64,000 bases of DNA. Source: Nostoc sp. 'Peltigera membranacea cyanobiont' N6. GTDB lineage: Bacteria; Cyanobacteriota; Cyanobacteriia; Cyanobacteriales; Nostocaceae. The position numbers and the translations under genes were made by a program. The DNA lies in NCBI RefSeq assembly GCF_002949735.1, contig NZ_CP026681.1, positions 3,286,001 to 3,350,000 of the forward strand, in the 5' to 3' direction. Of the stretch, positions 30,656-38,734 are shown piece after piece (within the stretch, counting starts at the first letter, position 1; every line of letters begins with the position of its first letter). The notes under the pieces are model-generated. The model was not told where the DNA came from. It worked only from the letters and a program-made list of their open reading frames with translations, and ran no database searches.

Positions 30656-31503
30656 GTCGTTTACCTTTGATTTCAGCTTCGAGAGGTTTGTTTTTGTCCT
30701 GCTCGATGTTTTTATTGTAACGAAAGGTTAAGAGATTTTCATCTTGATGATGGTAGTAGTGTCCGTCTGTAAAGGTGTGGTTATTAGTAATATTTGCGAA
30801 TAATACCTTGCCACTACTTCTTATTAGTTTTTATTAGTAAACAAAATGCGTTTGTCTTGATGTGGTGGGATCTAAGAACTATTTGACCGGTTCCTGGCGG
30901 CCTTACTCCAAAAAACTATCACACATCTATGCTTCCAGTTTGTCATTGAGAATGGAAAGGCGATCGCTTCCCTCGCTCTAGGTATCGCAAAAGCACTACA
31001 GTCGTAGTTACTCCTGAAGTCTTCTCATGTGCGTAATTTCATCAAGATAACAAAACTTTTTACTTAAAGTTTTGATAAAGTCAGTGTTCAATTACGTAGT
31101 TGAATTGATTTTTTCCAACCAAGTTGGTATTATATCTTTATTCAAAAATACAAGTACGTATAAAAAGATATGTCATAAATACTGGTGAGTAATTCATAAA
31201 GTTTAAACGCTCAGATGGAGGACTGTTTAAGCATTAGTTAAGCTGCTCCACATTAATTGACAAATATATATAGCGTTTCCTAATCACATGAGGTACATCA
31301 TAGTCCCCTCATCGCTTGCGGGGAGGGGATTGGGGGTGGGGTTCTTGTACCTCACTCAACTTAGAACCGCTATATAGTTCTGTTGGCTGTTGAGTGTTAA
31401 CACTCAACAAACATCATAAGTAACTATGCAATAAATATGTGTTTTAGCTTGCCAAAAACGAGTTTGAAACAAGCTGTTAGTAAATCCAAGGAGAAAACAA
31501 ACT
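30656..31503. other. 0.85-kb spacer with MITE-like palindrome
   Basis: Divergent promoter region of the protease and PEP-CTERM genes. No gene is recognised. The right half contains a 110-bp inverted-repeat element (31267-31376) and, just after it, the perfect 20-bp palindrome GTTGAGTGTTAACACTCAAC at 31388-31407, which could be an operator for the PEP-CTERM gene about 95 bp downstream. Confidence 0.55.
31267..31376. mobile_element. 110-bp MITE-like element
   Basis: About 30-bp imperfect terminal inverted repeats: TATATAGCG...TGAGGTACA at the left, and the same order read from the right end on the other strand. They enclose a G/C-rich hairpin core (CCCCTCATCGCTTGCGGGG). The core resembles the palindrome at about 58974-58998. 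It is non-coding. Confidence 0.65.
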
Positions 31504-32319
31504 ATGAATAAACAAACTATATTTCCTTTCTTTCCTCAAGTAATGGCCAAGATTAGTACAACCTTGATAGCAGGACTTACATTTAGTTTATTGCTTTCTA
31601 ACCCTATCTATGCTGCCACCTTTGGTACTAATTTGATAGTCAATGGTGATGCAGAACTTGGGCAAGGAGATCCAATTGGTAACGCTGTTGGGGCTGATAT
31701 ACCTACTATCCCTGGCTGGACTCCGACGGGTAGTTTCAGTGTATTAAAGTACGGAGCAACAGGTTTTAGTTTTACCAACCCATTAGGTAATGTAGTGAAT
31801 GTTACTGTTCCTGGTACTGATGTTCCAGGGCCAAGCGATCGCGGTCAAAATCTGTTTTTTGGCGGCGCAGATCGAGCCTCTTCCAGTGCTTCGCAATTAA
31901 TCGATATATCTAATCTGGCTTCAACTATTGATGCAGGTGAAGGTACGTTTAACTTAAACGGCTGGTTGGGGGGATATAGCACTGATGAAGATAGTGCAGC
32001 ACTAAACATTACTTTCCTCGATCGAGCTAACCAGTCTCTAGGCATAGCAAGTATTACTTCACCAACTGCCGCGCAAAGAAACAACACCACAGGCTTATTT
32101 TTGCAGTCAGCTGATGGCTCTGTACCTGTGGGTACACGTCAAATTAATGTACTGCTGAACGCCAATTATGCAAGAGGACGAGTAAACGACGCTTACGCAG
32201 ATAATCTTTCGCTGGTAATTACTAAAGTCCCAGAACCATCAATCTCTGGTTTCTTGTTAATTGCCTTATCTTCTCTCACAGCATGGAAATTGCGTAGATA
32301 TCATCAAGTATCGCAGTAG
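31504..32319 (+). CDS. PEP-CTERM sorted exported protein
   Basis: A 271-residue secreted protein: an N-terminal signal peptide (about 1-37, hydrophobic TLIAGLTFSLLLS ending near IYAAT), a beta-rich middle beginning LIVNGDAELGQG, and a C-terminal sorting tripartite signal VPEP, hydrophobic helix, then RR. In Gram-negative bacteria this signal directs processing by exosortase; cyanobacteria often use it for surface or matrix proteins. A good ribosome binding site (AAGGAGAAAAC) precedes the ATG. The function of the middle part is unknown; its opening resembles DUF642-type carbohydrate-binding modules. Confidence 0.82.
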   Translation: MNKQTIFPFFPQVMAKISTTLIAGLTFSLLLSNPIYAATFGTNLIVNGDAELGQGDPIGNAVGADIPTIPGWTPTGSFSVLKYGATGFSFTNPLGNVVNVTVPGTDVPGPSDRGQNLFFGGADRASSSASQLIDISNLASTIDAGEGTFNLNGWLGGYSTDEDSAALNITFLDRANQSLGIASITSPTAAQRNNTTGLFLQSADGSVPVGTRQINVLLNANYARGRVNDAYADNLSLVITKVPEPSISGFLLIALSSLTAWKLRRYHQVSQ

Positions 32320-32396
32320 ATAGCATCAGATTCTGCAACGGTTGAACTTCTCTAATTGTTGCAGTCTGAACCTTAATAAAGAGTTTTCCCACGAAA

Positions 32397-32439
32397 TAAG
32401 TCGGTAGAAATAAATCAAACTATCTTACGAAATGTAAAT
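32397..32439. repeat. Dispersed 43-bp repeat, copy A
   Basis: TAAGTCGGTAGAAATAAATC followed by AAACTAT...AATGTAAAT. It matches 46088-46130 at most positions, and its centre also resembles an end of the 141-bp MITE (AACAAACTATGTAAAGTAAT at 59213). Confidence 0.5.
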
Positions 32440-32610
32440 AGGCTTGAAATCCTTACTAATGAAAAATGACAGAAAATGGCGTATTGTCGCGGTGCGCTAG
32501 CTAGTGCAAATATTCATTCAATCATGTGTGATTTTTGACTCTAGCATTCAAACAGTCCTTAAATTTTAGACTCAATAATTTCCGAGTAAGAGTCTTATTT
32601 ACATGCTTGA

Positions 32611-32973
32611 CTAACCTGCATCACCTAATGTTTCTTCAATCTCTATTTCCCAAGATTCTCCTTTATTATCCGGTGGAAAAAGGTTAATTTTGGATTTGTT
32701 AGAAAACTGCTTCAACTGTTTGATCAAATGGGGAATAGCATCGACGATATGCAGATAACTTTCTATGTCATAGCAAATAATGATTAACATCAAAGGACTA
32801 GTATTTATCTTGAAATACCAGTGACAATTTGATAGTAAAACTCGCATGAGTGGGCCGCAGGCTTGATAAAATCGCCTGCAAGTAGCTTCTTCTAGCTGTC
32901 TGTAGAACAACTCGTTAAGTATAGTTGCTCCAGTTGGAGGTAAATCATCTGCGGGGAGTGGGGATTTATTCAT
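32611..32973 (-). CDS. Hypothetical protein, 120 aa
   Basis: Not recognised. A soluble-looking 120-residue protein (MNKSPLPADDLPPTGATIL...) with one hydrophobic stretch SPLMLIIICYDIE in the middle and an acidic C-terminus. It follows the HsdR remnant and the nif genes on the same strand, 71 bp downstream of the remnant, so it may be read through from there. Codon use is not odd by eye. Existence as a gene is plausible; function unknown. Confidence 0.5.
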   Translation of the reverse strand: MNKSPLPADDLPPTGATILNELFYRQLEEATCRRFYQACGPLMRVLLSNCHWYFKINTSPLMLIIICYDIESYLHIVDAIPHLIKQLKQFSNKSKINLFPPDNKGESWEIEIEETLGDAG

Positions 32974-33044
32974 AACAAGTAATTAGGAAAGGGAAATTTA
33001 TAATTGTGAGTTAGTTTTTCTACTAATCACTGATAACTCAGCAT

Positions 33045-33965
33045 TTACAAGCCTTGGCACGAAGATTTTTTGTGTTGCTTTGTCGTGCAAAAAGGTCGGC
33101 GAAGTAATTTTTTACTAATGCTGGTTCCGTTTTTCTCAAACACTATCAAGTGCAATACTTGCTCTAGGAAACGCCGTTTGTCAAAAATTCCTTGAATCAG
33201 CACTTCTAGTTCTGTTGCACCTTTGGGAGGAAAATCCTCACCATCGATTGTGTACCAAGGTAAAAACTCCTGCCAGTCGGAGGTTAAGGTACCAACTCGT
33301 GCCCGATTTTGGCAAGTAATAACTAGGAGTGTATTGTAAGAAAACAGCTTCGGTATCTGTTGAAAGTAAGATTGCATTTGCCGATAACCTGCTTGGAATA
33401 TAGCTCGTTCGTTGCTTGGATGGTTCGAGACAATAATTGCCAAAGGTAAACCGTTGATAAAGACAACTACATCAGGACAGTGAACATGATTCCCCTCAAC
33501 AACAGTCAAGGGATGAATAGCTAGCCAATCATTATTCAGTAGATTAGACCTATCAATGAGCCACACTTTGTCATAAATTATTTCTTCGTCATTCAGGTAT
33601 TCAACTTCCACACCATCAGTCAAGAATTTGTGAAAGCGAAGGTTATTTTCCAGTAAGTCGGAACTCTGTATACAAGTAACCTGATGGATAGCTGCGGCGA
33701 TCGCTTCATTCGGTTTTTTCGGGTTAATTTTCTGCAAAGCCCTATGAAGGCGCTGATACAAAACCACATCACTATAACTACTCCGCCCTATCTGGTGCTT
33801 ACCTAAAGCAATGTCAGATTCTAGCAAAACTGTGTAGCCAATAACCTCGAACCAGGTGAGCAAAGATGGTGTAATGACAGATTGTGTAACGTCAAAACGG
33901 CGGCGAAGTTTTCTTGTCACACAACTCGCTTTGGCAGTTGTTTTTTTTAGCTGTGCTGGATTCAT
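33045..33965 (-). pseudogene. Truncated type I restriction HsdR N-terminal domain
   Basis: 306 residues matching only the N-terminal nuclease domain of type I restriction subunit R, which is normally around 1000 residues; the helicase motor is absent. The segment HCPDVVVFINGLPLAIIVSN aligns with the HsdR core in which the end normally reads IELKN. The PD half is kept, but the catalytic E-x-K is replaced by V-S-N. The C-terminus breaks off in SKKLLRRPFCTTKQHKK, where normal proteins continue with a HQ-rich helix. No hsdM or hsdS is present. It is a decayed or repurposed fragment, co-oriented 195 bp downstream of nifN. Confidence 0.72.
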
Positions 33966-34160
33966 GGACAGTAAAAGACTTAATTTGAGTCAATGCAGAA
34001 GCTAGTGCCTAGTTACTGGCATTGGTTGGTATACTCTTGATGGAGTACAGGGCTTGATAGTAACTATCAAAGCTAAAGTTAATGGACAAGATTGTATCTG
34101 GCGCTACATATTACCAATATTACTGGTAATGCGGTAATGAATAGTTAGAGTTAGCTCTGT

Positions 34161-35471
34161 TTAATGTTTAACCTTTGTTTCCTGCTCTAAAAACAGGTTG
34201 CCAAGATCAAATAAAAGCTGTGTAGTACCTCGGTAGCCAACCTTGGTAAACTGACTGCAATCTAAACGGTCAAAAATGGGAATCCCTTGACGGTAGAGAG
34301 GAATTTGTAAGCGTTGAGCGATCGCAACTCCATGAGAGTTGGTAATTAGCAAATCAGATCCAACCGCCAGTTGCTCAAAGTCTTCTAAATCGCCGATAGT
34401 GATGCTCTTAATCGGAAGTTTCTCTAGCAGAGGAAAGCGTGTTGTTGTCACTGCTGAGTGAATCTCAACTCCTAGCGATCGCAAAAAAGAAACTGTTGAC
34501 CAAAGTAAATCTGGTTCCAGTGCCAAAGCAACTCGCTTGCAACCAAAGTAAAAGTGATTCTCCAACATCATATATTGTAACTGACGGCGTTGACGGCGGT
34601 ATTTCTCTGGCACGCTGACACCACTGATATCTGACAAAGCTTGCAGGAATTTATCTACTGCCACTAAGCCTGTTAGTTCACCAAATACCTCATAGGGTAT
34701 ATTGAATCTCTGCCCCAAAATTTGCGCTGCACCCCGCATACTTTCGCCTAATGCCAAAGTGAATACAGAAGTGCCAATTGAGCGTAATTGGGCTGCATTT
34801 GTGCCATTCGCTGTAATGGCACTAGAGGAATCTTCTATAGAACCATCTAGTACGCCAGAAAGATCGGGTACAACAATAGGTACAAGTCCAAAAGAGGTGA
34901 CAATCTCTTTGATTTCCTGGACATCCCCTGGTGTGAAAGCAGAACTCGCCAAAATAGTGATTTGTGTGGGGTAAGCGTCTTGCTTGGAGCTTTTTTGAGG
35001 AATTTCCCTGACTATACTCTCAACTGCACCAGCAAAGCCATCCTGTAATGTACCTTTGAAATCTGGTGTAGAGACAAGCACAATTGGTAAATAATCTAGT
35101 TCTGGGTGACGGTGGCGAATCTCCTTAACAAAGCGCCCCATATCATCACCTCTGGTTTCCACCAGTCCAGTGCTACAAAGACCGATAATTTCTGGTTTGG
35201 ATCTTTGCACCAAAGTCAAGATTGCTTGTTCAACTCTTTCCTCGCCACCCAAAATGGTTGCAACTTCTGTCATCGCCGTACTGGAAAGGGGAATCGCCTG
35301 ACGGAAATGCTGTACTAATACCGCCTTAGTCAAAGCAGTACAGCCTTGAGAACCGTGTAATAAAGGCATGATTCCCTTCAACCCCAAAAAGGCTAAAACT
35401 GCACCTAAAGTTTGGCTTTGCTTCAGGGGATTAACTGCAACTGATGTACTCGTAACGCTAATAATCGCCAT
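34161..35471 (-). CDS. nifN: NifN-type nitrogenase cofactor scaffold subunit
   Basis: Beta subunit of the NifEN scaffold on which the nitrogenase cofactor precursor matures. The 436-residue protein has the family start NPLKQSQTLGAVLAFLG, the cluster-ligand region HGSQGCTAL with Cys44 (the position of the single NifN ligand of the NifEN [4Fe-4S] cluster), the TAMTEVATILGGEERVEQAI segment and LCSTGLVETRGDD. The start is the ATG sharing one base with the nifE stop (TGATG), so translation is coupled. It could equally be a vanadium-system VnfN. No catalytic DK partner lies in the window. Confidence 0.88.
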   Translation of the reverse strand: MAIISVTSTSVAVNPLKQSQTLGAVLAFLGLKGIMPLLHGSQGCTALTKAVLVQHFRQAIPLSSTAMTEVATILGGEERVEQAILTLVQRSKPEIIGLCSTGLVETRGDDMGRFVKEIRHRHPELDYLPIVLVSTPDFKGTLQDGFAGAVESIVREIPQKSSKQDAYPTQITILASSAFTPGDVQEIKEIVTSFGLVPIVVPDLSGVLDGSIEDSSSAITANGTNAAQLRSIGTSVFTLALGESMRGAAQILGQRFNIPYEVFGELTGLVAVDKFLQALSDISGVSVPEKYRRQRRQLQYMMLENHFYFGCKRVALALEPDLLWSTVSFLRSLGVEIHSAVTTTRFPLLEKLPIKSITIGDLEDFEQLAVGSDLLITNSHGVAIAQRLQIPLYRQGIPIFDRLDCSQFTKVGYRGTTQLLFDLGNLFLEQETKVKH

Positions 35472-36895
35472 CAAATTTCCTCCTCTGAAGAATTTTCTGC
35501 TCCCCCTGCTTCCCCTGCTTCTCTACCCTCTTCCCACGGGGCTGGCTGGTATACTTGTTCCCACACAGGATTGTAAAAAGCGGCATACAACTCTCGTGCT
35601 ACTTCTAAAATTCCTATATACCCTGCATAAGGATGGTTGCGTTCTTGATTAATATCTAGGAATGGAATCCTAGCTGTGAGAGAAGTATCTTGATAGCATT
35701 TATCAGCAATTAACATATCAGCAAGATTAGAGTTAATTATCTGTAGGATCTCTTGAGGAGTATCTTGTTCTAGAATTATGCCATCTTGACCCAGCAAACT
35801 TTTGACTCTAATTCTATCTTCCTCAGTATTATTCTTAGTAAGAATAGCAATAACTTCCATCCCTAATTTTTTAGCCGCAAAGATAATCAACCAACTCTTG
35901 AAACTTCCAATAGAAAGGATAACGCGCTTACCTTGTAATCGGGTAATATACAGAACGAGTTTTTCATCTATTGCAGCAGTTTCTTCTGCAATTAGTTTTT
36001 CTGTACGTTCCTGCAAATCAGAATTACCTAACTTTGCAGCAATATTCCTTAAACATTGATTGATTGAATCTACACCATATATAGACTCTTCAATATAGGG
36101 AATGCCATATTTTTTCTCCATGCTTTTTGCCATGTTAATTAGTGCTTTGGAAGAGAGCAGCACGTTAAGCTTGGCGCGATGGGCATAGCAAACTTCTTTG
36201 TAGATAGCATCTCCTGTAATTTTTGCTAAAACTCTAATACCTAATTTCTCCAATAACGGTAGAACATTCCATATTGCACCTGCAATATTGTGTTCACCAA
36301 TTAAGTTGATGTCATCAGGTGTAATAGTATCTGGTTCAGCAGTTCCAATAACGTGTGAAAGCATTGCTTCACCAGCAACGCGGTTGCCCAAATTTTGGTT
36401 CCCAATGAATCCAGGGCAATGTACTGGGATAGTGGGTATTCCTGTTTTCTCGGTAGCATCTTTGCAAACTCCCTCAATGTCATCTCCAATCAAAGCGGTG
36501 ATGCAAGTAGAGTAAACAAATACCGCCGTAGGTTTGTAGCGTCTTTGTAATTCTAAAATGCCTTTGTATAGCTTTTTGGCTCCACCGAAGATGATATCGT
36601 TCTCATCAATGTCGCTGCTAAAACGTATTTTATACAGCATCGAACCAGAGGAGAGACTGCTGTAACTTCCCCAAATACTGGCAGCACAGCCACTTGGCCC
36701 GTGAACTACATGAGCAGCATCGGTAATTGGTACTAGAGTCATCATTGCACTATCAAAAGCACAACTTCCTTGAGTAGTTCCAGGTTGGGGTAATTGTGTG
36801 GAGGACTTTTTTTTATGCGGTATCTGCTGCTGACGAGCATCTTCGGGATTTGAGTCACTGAGTGAATCGTTGGTTTTTCCTGGGGTGGGATTCAT
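35471..36895 (-). CDS. nifE: NifE-type nitrogenase cofactor scaffold subunit, atypical
   Basis: Alpha subunit of the NifEN scaffold. The 474-residue protein keeps the three alpha-side cluster cysteines: Cys45 (GSCAFDSAMM), Cys70 (HGPSGCA) and Cys131 (VYSTCITALIGDD). It also has the NifE hallmark DINQERNHPYAGYIG. At the place where NifE proteins usually read VCSKAMIN, with the Cys corresponding to Azotobacter NifE Cys250 near the precursor site, this one reads LSSKALIN. The C-terminal tail (EEGREAGEAGGAENSSEEEI) comes from an intergenic-type purine-rich repeat that also provides the GGAGGA before nifN. Could be VnfE or a paralogue with altered chemistry. Confidence 0.87.
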   Translation of the reverse strand: MNPTPGKTNDSLSDSNPEDARQQQIPHKKKSSTQLPQPGTTQGSCAFDSAMMTLVPITDAAHVVHGPSGCAASIWGSYSSLSSGSMLYKIRFSSDIDENDIIFGGAKKLYKGILELQRRYKPTAVFVYSTCITALIGDDIEGVCKDATEKTGIPTIPVHCPGFIGNQNLGNRVAGEAMLSHVIGTAEPDTITPDDINLIGEHNIAGAIWNVLPLLEKLGIRVLAKITGDAIYKEVCYAHRAKLNVLLSSKALINMAKSMEKKYGIPYIEESIYGVDSINQCLRNIAAKLGNSDLQERTEKLIAEETAAIDEKLVLYITRLQGKRVILSIGSFKSWLIIFAAKKLGMEVIAILTKNNTEEDRIRVKSLLGQDGIILEQDTPQEILQIINSNLADMLIADKCYQDTSLTARIPFLDINQERNHPYAGYIGILEVARELYAAFYNPVWEQVYQPAPWEEGREAGEAGGAENSSEEEI

Positions 36896-37274
36896 TTGTT
36901 TGGTGACAATAGGTAGAACTTGTTAGGTATTCACTGAATTCCCAAAGGCTGAGGAGGATTTTAATTTATTCACCGTGTATCTAAAGATGGAATAAAAGGG
37001 AATGAGAAAGGGAATTTCCCATCCCCTACAACATAAACATCATCTAGGTTAGAGAAGGAGAAACAAAAACATTAACTAGACTATTAAAGTATTAATGTTG
37101 CCATGTACGCATTCGTTGATTAGTGTTAACACGGTGAAGATAAAACGCACAGAATTAAGATTAGCTATTCGACTACCTCCATTTTAAATGATTGGTGAGA
37201 AGGTGGGCGGAAATAGCCCACCTAATATTTACTCTGTATTTAGCACCGGAGTCTGAACAAAAACTTTACTTGTT
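36896..37274 (-). other. nifH-nifE intergenic region with stem-loop
   Basis: 379 bp between nifH and nifE. A stem-loop AGGTGGGC (37201-37208) / GCCCACCT (37216-37223) lies about 50 nt past the nifH stop and has no clean T-run. It may stabilise the nifH message 3' end or attenuate read-through into nifEN. Otherwise AT-rich with no further gene. Confidence 0.5.
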
Positions 37275-38231
37275 CTAGCTACCAGAAACTATTTCTACGT
37301 TTCCTTTTTTCACTGCTTCTAGTGCTTCACCTTGAGTGTCTTCTAGCTTTTTAGCAGCATCTGCTTGGCTAATCATTTTTGCAGCATTTTCTTCACTTTC
37401 AAGGATGCCGAACTCAATCAACAAATCTTCTAGCTCATCCATCTCGATGGGTGTAGGAACTGTAAGGTTTGTATTGCCGATAATCTTGTCCGCTAATGTG
37501 CGGTATTCATTAGCTTGCTTGCTATCAGGTGCATACTCGTTCACTGTCATCCGGCGTAATTCGGCGTGTTGCACGATATTGTCACGGGGGACGAAGTGAA
37601 TCATGTGGGTATTCAATCTAGCTGCCAGGGTGCTAATCAGTTCATCTTCCCGGTCAGTTTGACGGCTGTTACAAATCAGCCCACCCAAACGCACACCACC
37701 AGTGTGAGCATATTTGAGAACGCCACGAGCAATGTTGTTGGCAGCAAACATCGCCATCATTTCACCAGAGGTAACGATGTAGATTTCTTGGGCTTTACCT
37801 TCACGAATTGGCATGGCAAAACCACCGCACACAACGTCGCCCAGTACGTCGTAGGATACGAAATCTACATCTGAGTAAGCGCCGTTTTCTTCGAGGAAGT
37901 TAATAGCAGTGATGATACCGCGACCGGCGCAACCTACACCAGGTTCTGGCCCACCTGATTCTACGCATCTGATATTTCGGAAGCCAGTGATTACCACTTC
38001 TTCGAGTTCGATATCTTCCACAGCGCCCCGTTCAGCAGCTAAGTGCAACACGGTGGTTTGGGCTTTACAGTGCAGAATCAATCGGGTAGAGTCAGCTTTG
38101 GGGTCGCAACCTACAATCAAGATGCGTTGACCCTTTTCTGCCATAGAGGCGAGGGTATTTTGGGAGGTAGTAGATTTACCGATACCACCTTTACCGTAGA
38201 AAGCAATTTGTCTAATTTTTCCGTCTGACAT
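37275..38231 (-). CDS. nifH: Nitrogenase iron protein (dinitrogenase reductase)
   Basis: ATP-dependent electron donor, also needed for cofactor maturation on NifEN. The 318-residue protein has Walker A GKGGIGKS (13-20), the [4Fe-4S] ligands Cys101 (GVGCAGRG) and Cys135 (DVVCGGFAMP), and Arg104, the position ADP-ribosylated in some bacteria. Compared with usual NifH of about 295 residues, it carries a C-terminal extension ending EAVKKGNVEIVSGS. Sequence features such as ILHCKAQ and EVVITGFRNIRCVE differ from what I recall of the standard Nostoc NifH and suggest a VnfH-like or secondary copy. A reasonable ribosome binding site (AGGA) precedes the ATG. It is co-oriented with the regulator gene upstream. 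Confidence 0.9.
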   Translation of the reverse strand: MSDGKIRQIAFYGKGGIGKSTTSQNTLASMAEKGQRILIVGCDPKADSTRLILHCKAQTTVLHLAAERGAVEDIELEEVVITGFRNIRCVESGGPEPGVGCAGRGIITAINFLEENGAYSDVDFVSYDVLGDVVCGGFAMPIREGKAQEIYIVTSGEMMAMFAANNIARGVLKYAHTGGVRLGGLICNSRQTDREDELISTLAARLNTHMIHFVPRDNIVQHAELRRMTVNEYAPDSKQANEYRTLADKIIGNTNLTVPTPIEMDELEDLLIEFGILESEENAAKMISQADAAKKLEDTQGEALEAVKKGNVEIVSGS

Positions 38232-38279
38232 GATGATTGATCCTGTAATTGTTTGTTTGCTGGGTCTGTCGGTTAATAA

Positions 38280-38375
38280 GGCGTTGGCACTTTGTGCCTA
38301 CCGGAGGTACTCGCACTGTAAAATTACAGCAGCGACCATCTGTAGAACGTTGTTGGAGGTGCTCGTTCTACAGCA
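38280..38375 (-). promoter_or_regulatory. Operator-like dyads upstream of nifH
   Basis: Three perfect dyads lie 50-145 bp before nifH: GGCAC/GTGCC (38286-38298), CTGTAA/TTACAG (38316-38329) and TGTAGAACG/CGTTCTACA (38341-38349 and 38364-38372). The direct repeat GGAGGTRCTCG occurs at 38303 and 38355. Such density next to a dedicated helix-turn-helix regulator gene suggests its binding sites; this is inference. Confidence 0.5.
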
Positions 38376-38734
38376 AAAAGAGTCCGAAGAAAGAACATAT
38401 TCAAGTTGTGGTCAGTTTTCGTTGACCATTAGTCATTGTTTTTTCTGACTAATGGCTAGAGCGATAAGACATCACTCAAAGAATATTGCAAGTATTACCA
38501 GACCCTCACTCAAATGATTTCTCTGGCGGTAGTAATACCAATTGAGAAAAAGCTACAGATTCCAAACTGGAAACCCAAATTCAATCCGAATTCCTTAATT
38601 ACGAATTACGAATTACGAATTACGAATTAGTTGTAATCTCCTGAAGGTTGCTCATACCTCAAGAGTGGTTGCAGCAGGATTGAAATTTACGCCAAGTTTT
38701 CCCTAAAGCACACAACCAACTATTGCAATCCACT
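38376..38734. repeat. Spacer between regulator and nifH with 7-bp repeats
   Basis: The rest of the 503-bp gap. It contains four to five tandem ACGAATT units at about 38600-38630. A short plus-strand frame (38230-38448) shows no resemblance to a protein family. Confidence 0.6.

Noticed and set aside
33045..33965. Functional type I restriction system
   Set aside because: No hsdM or hsdS, no helicase motor, and the catalytic E-x-K is missing.
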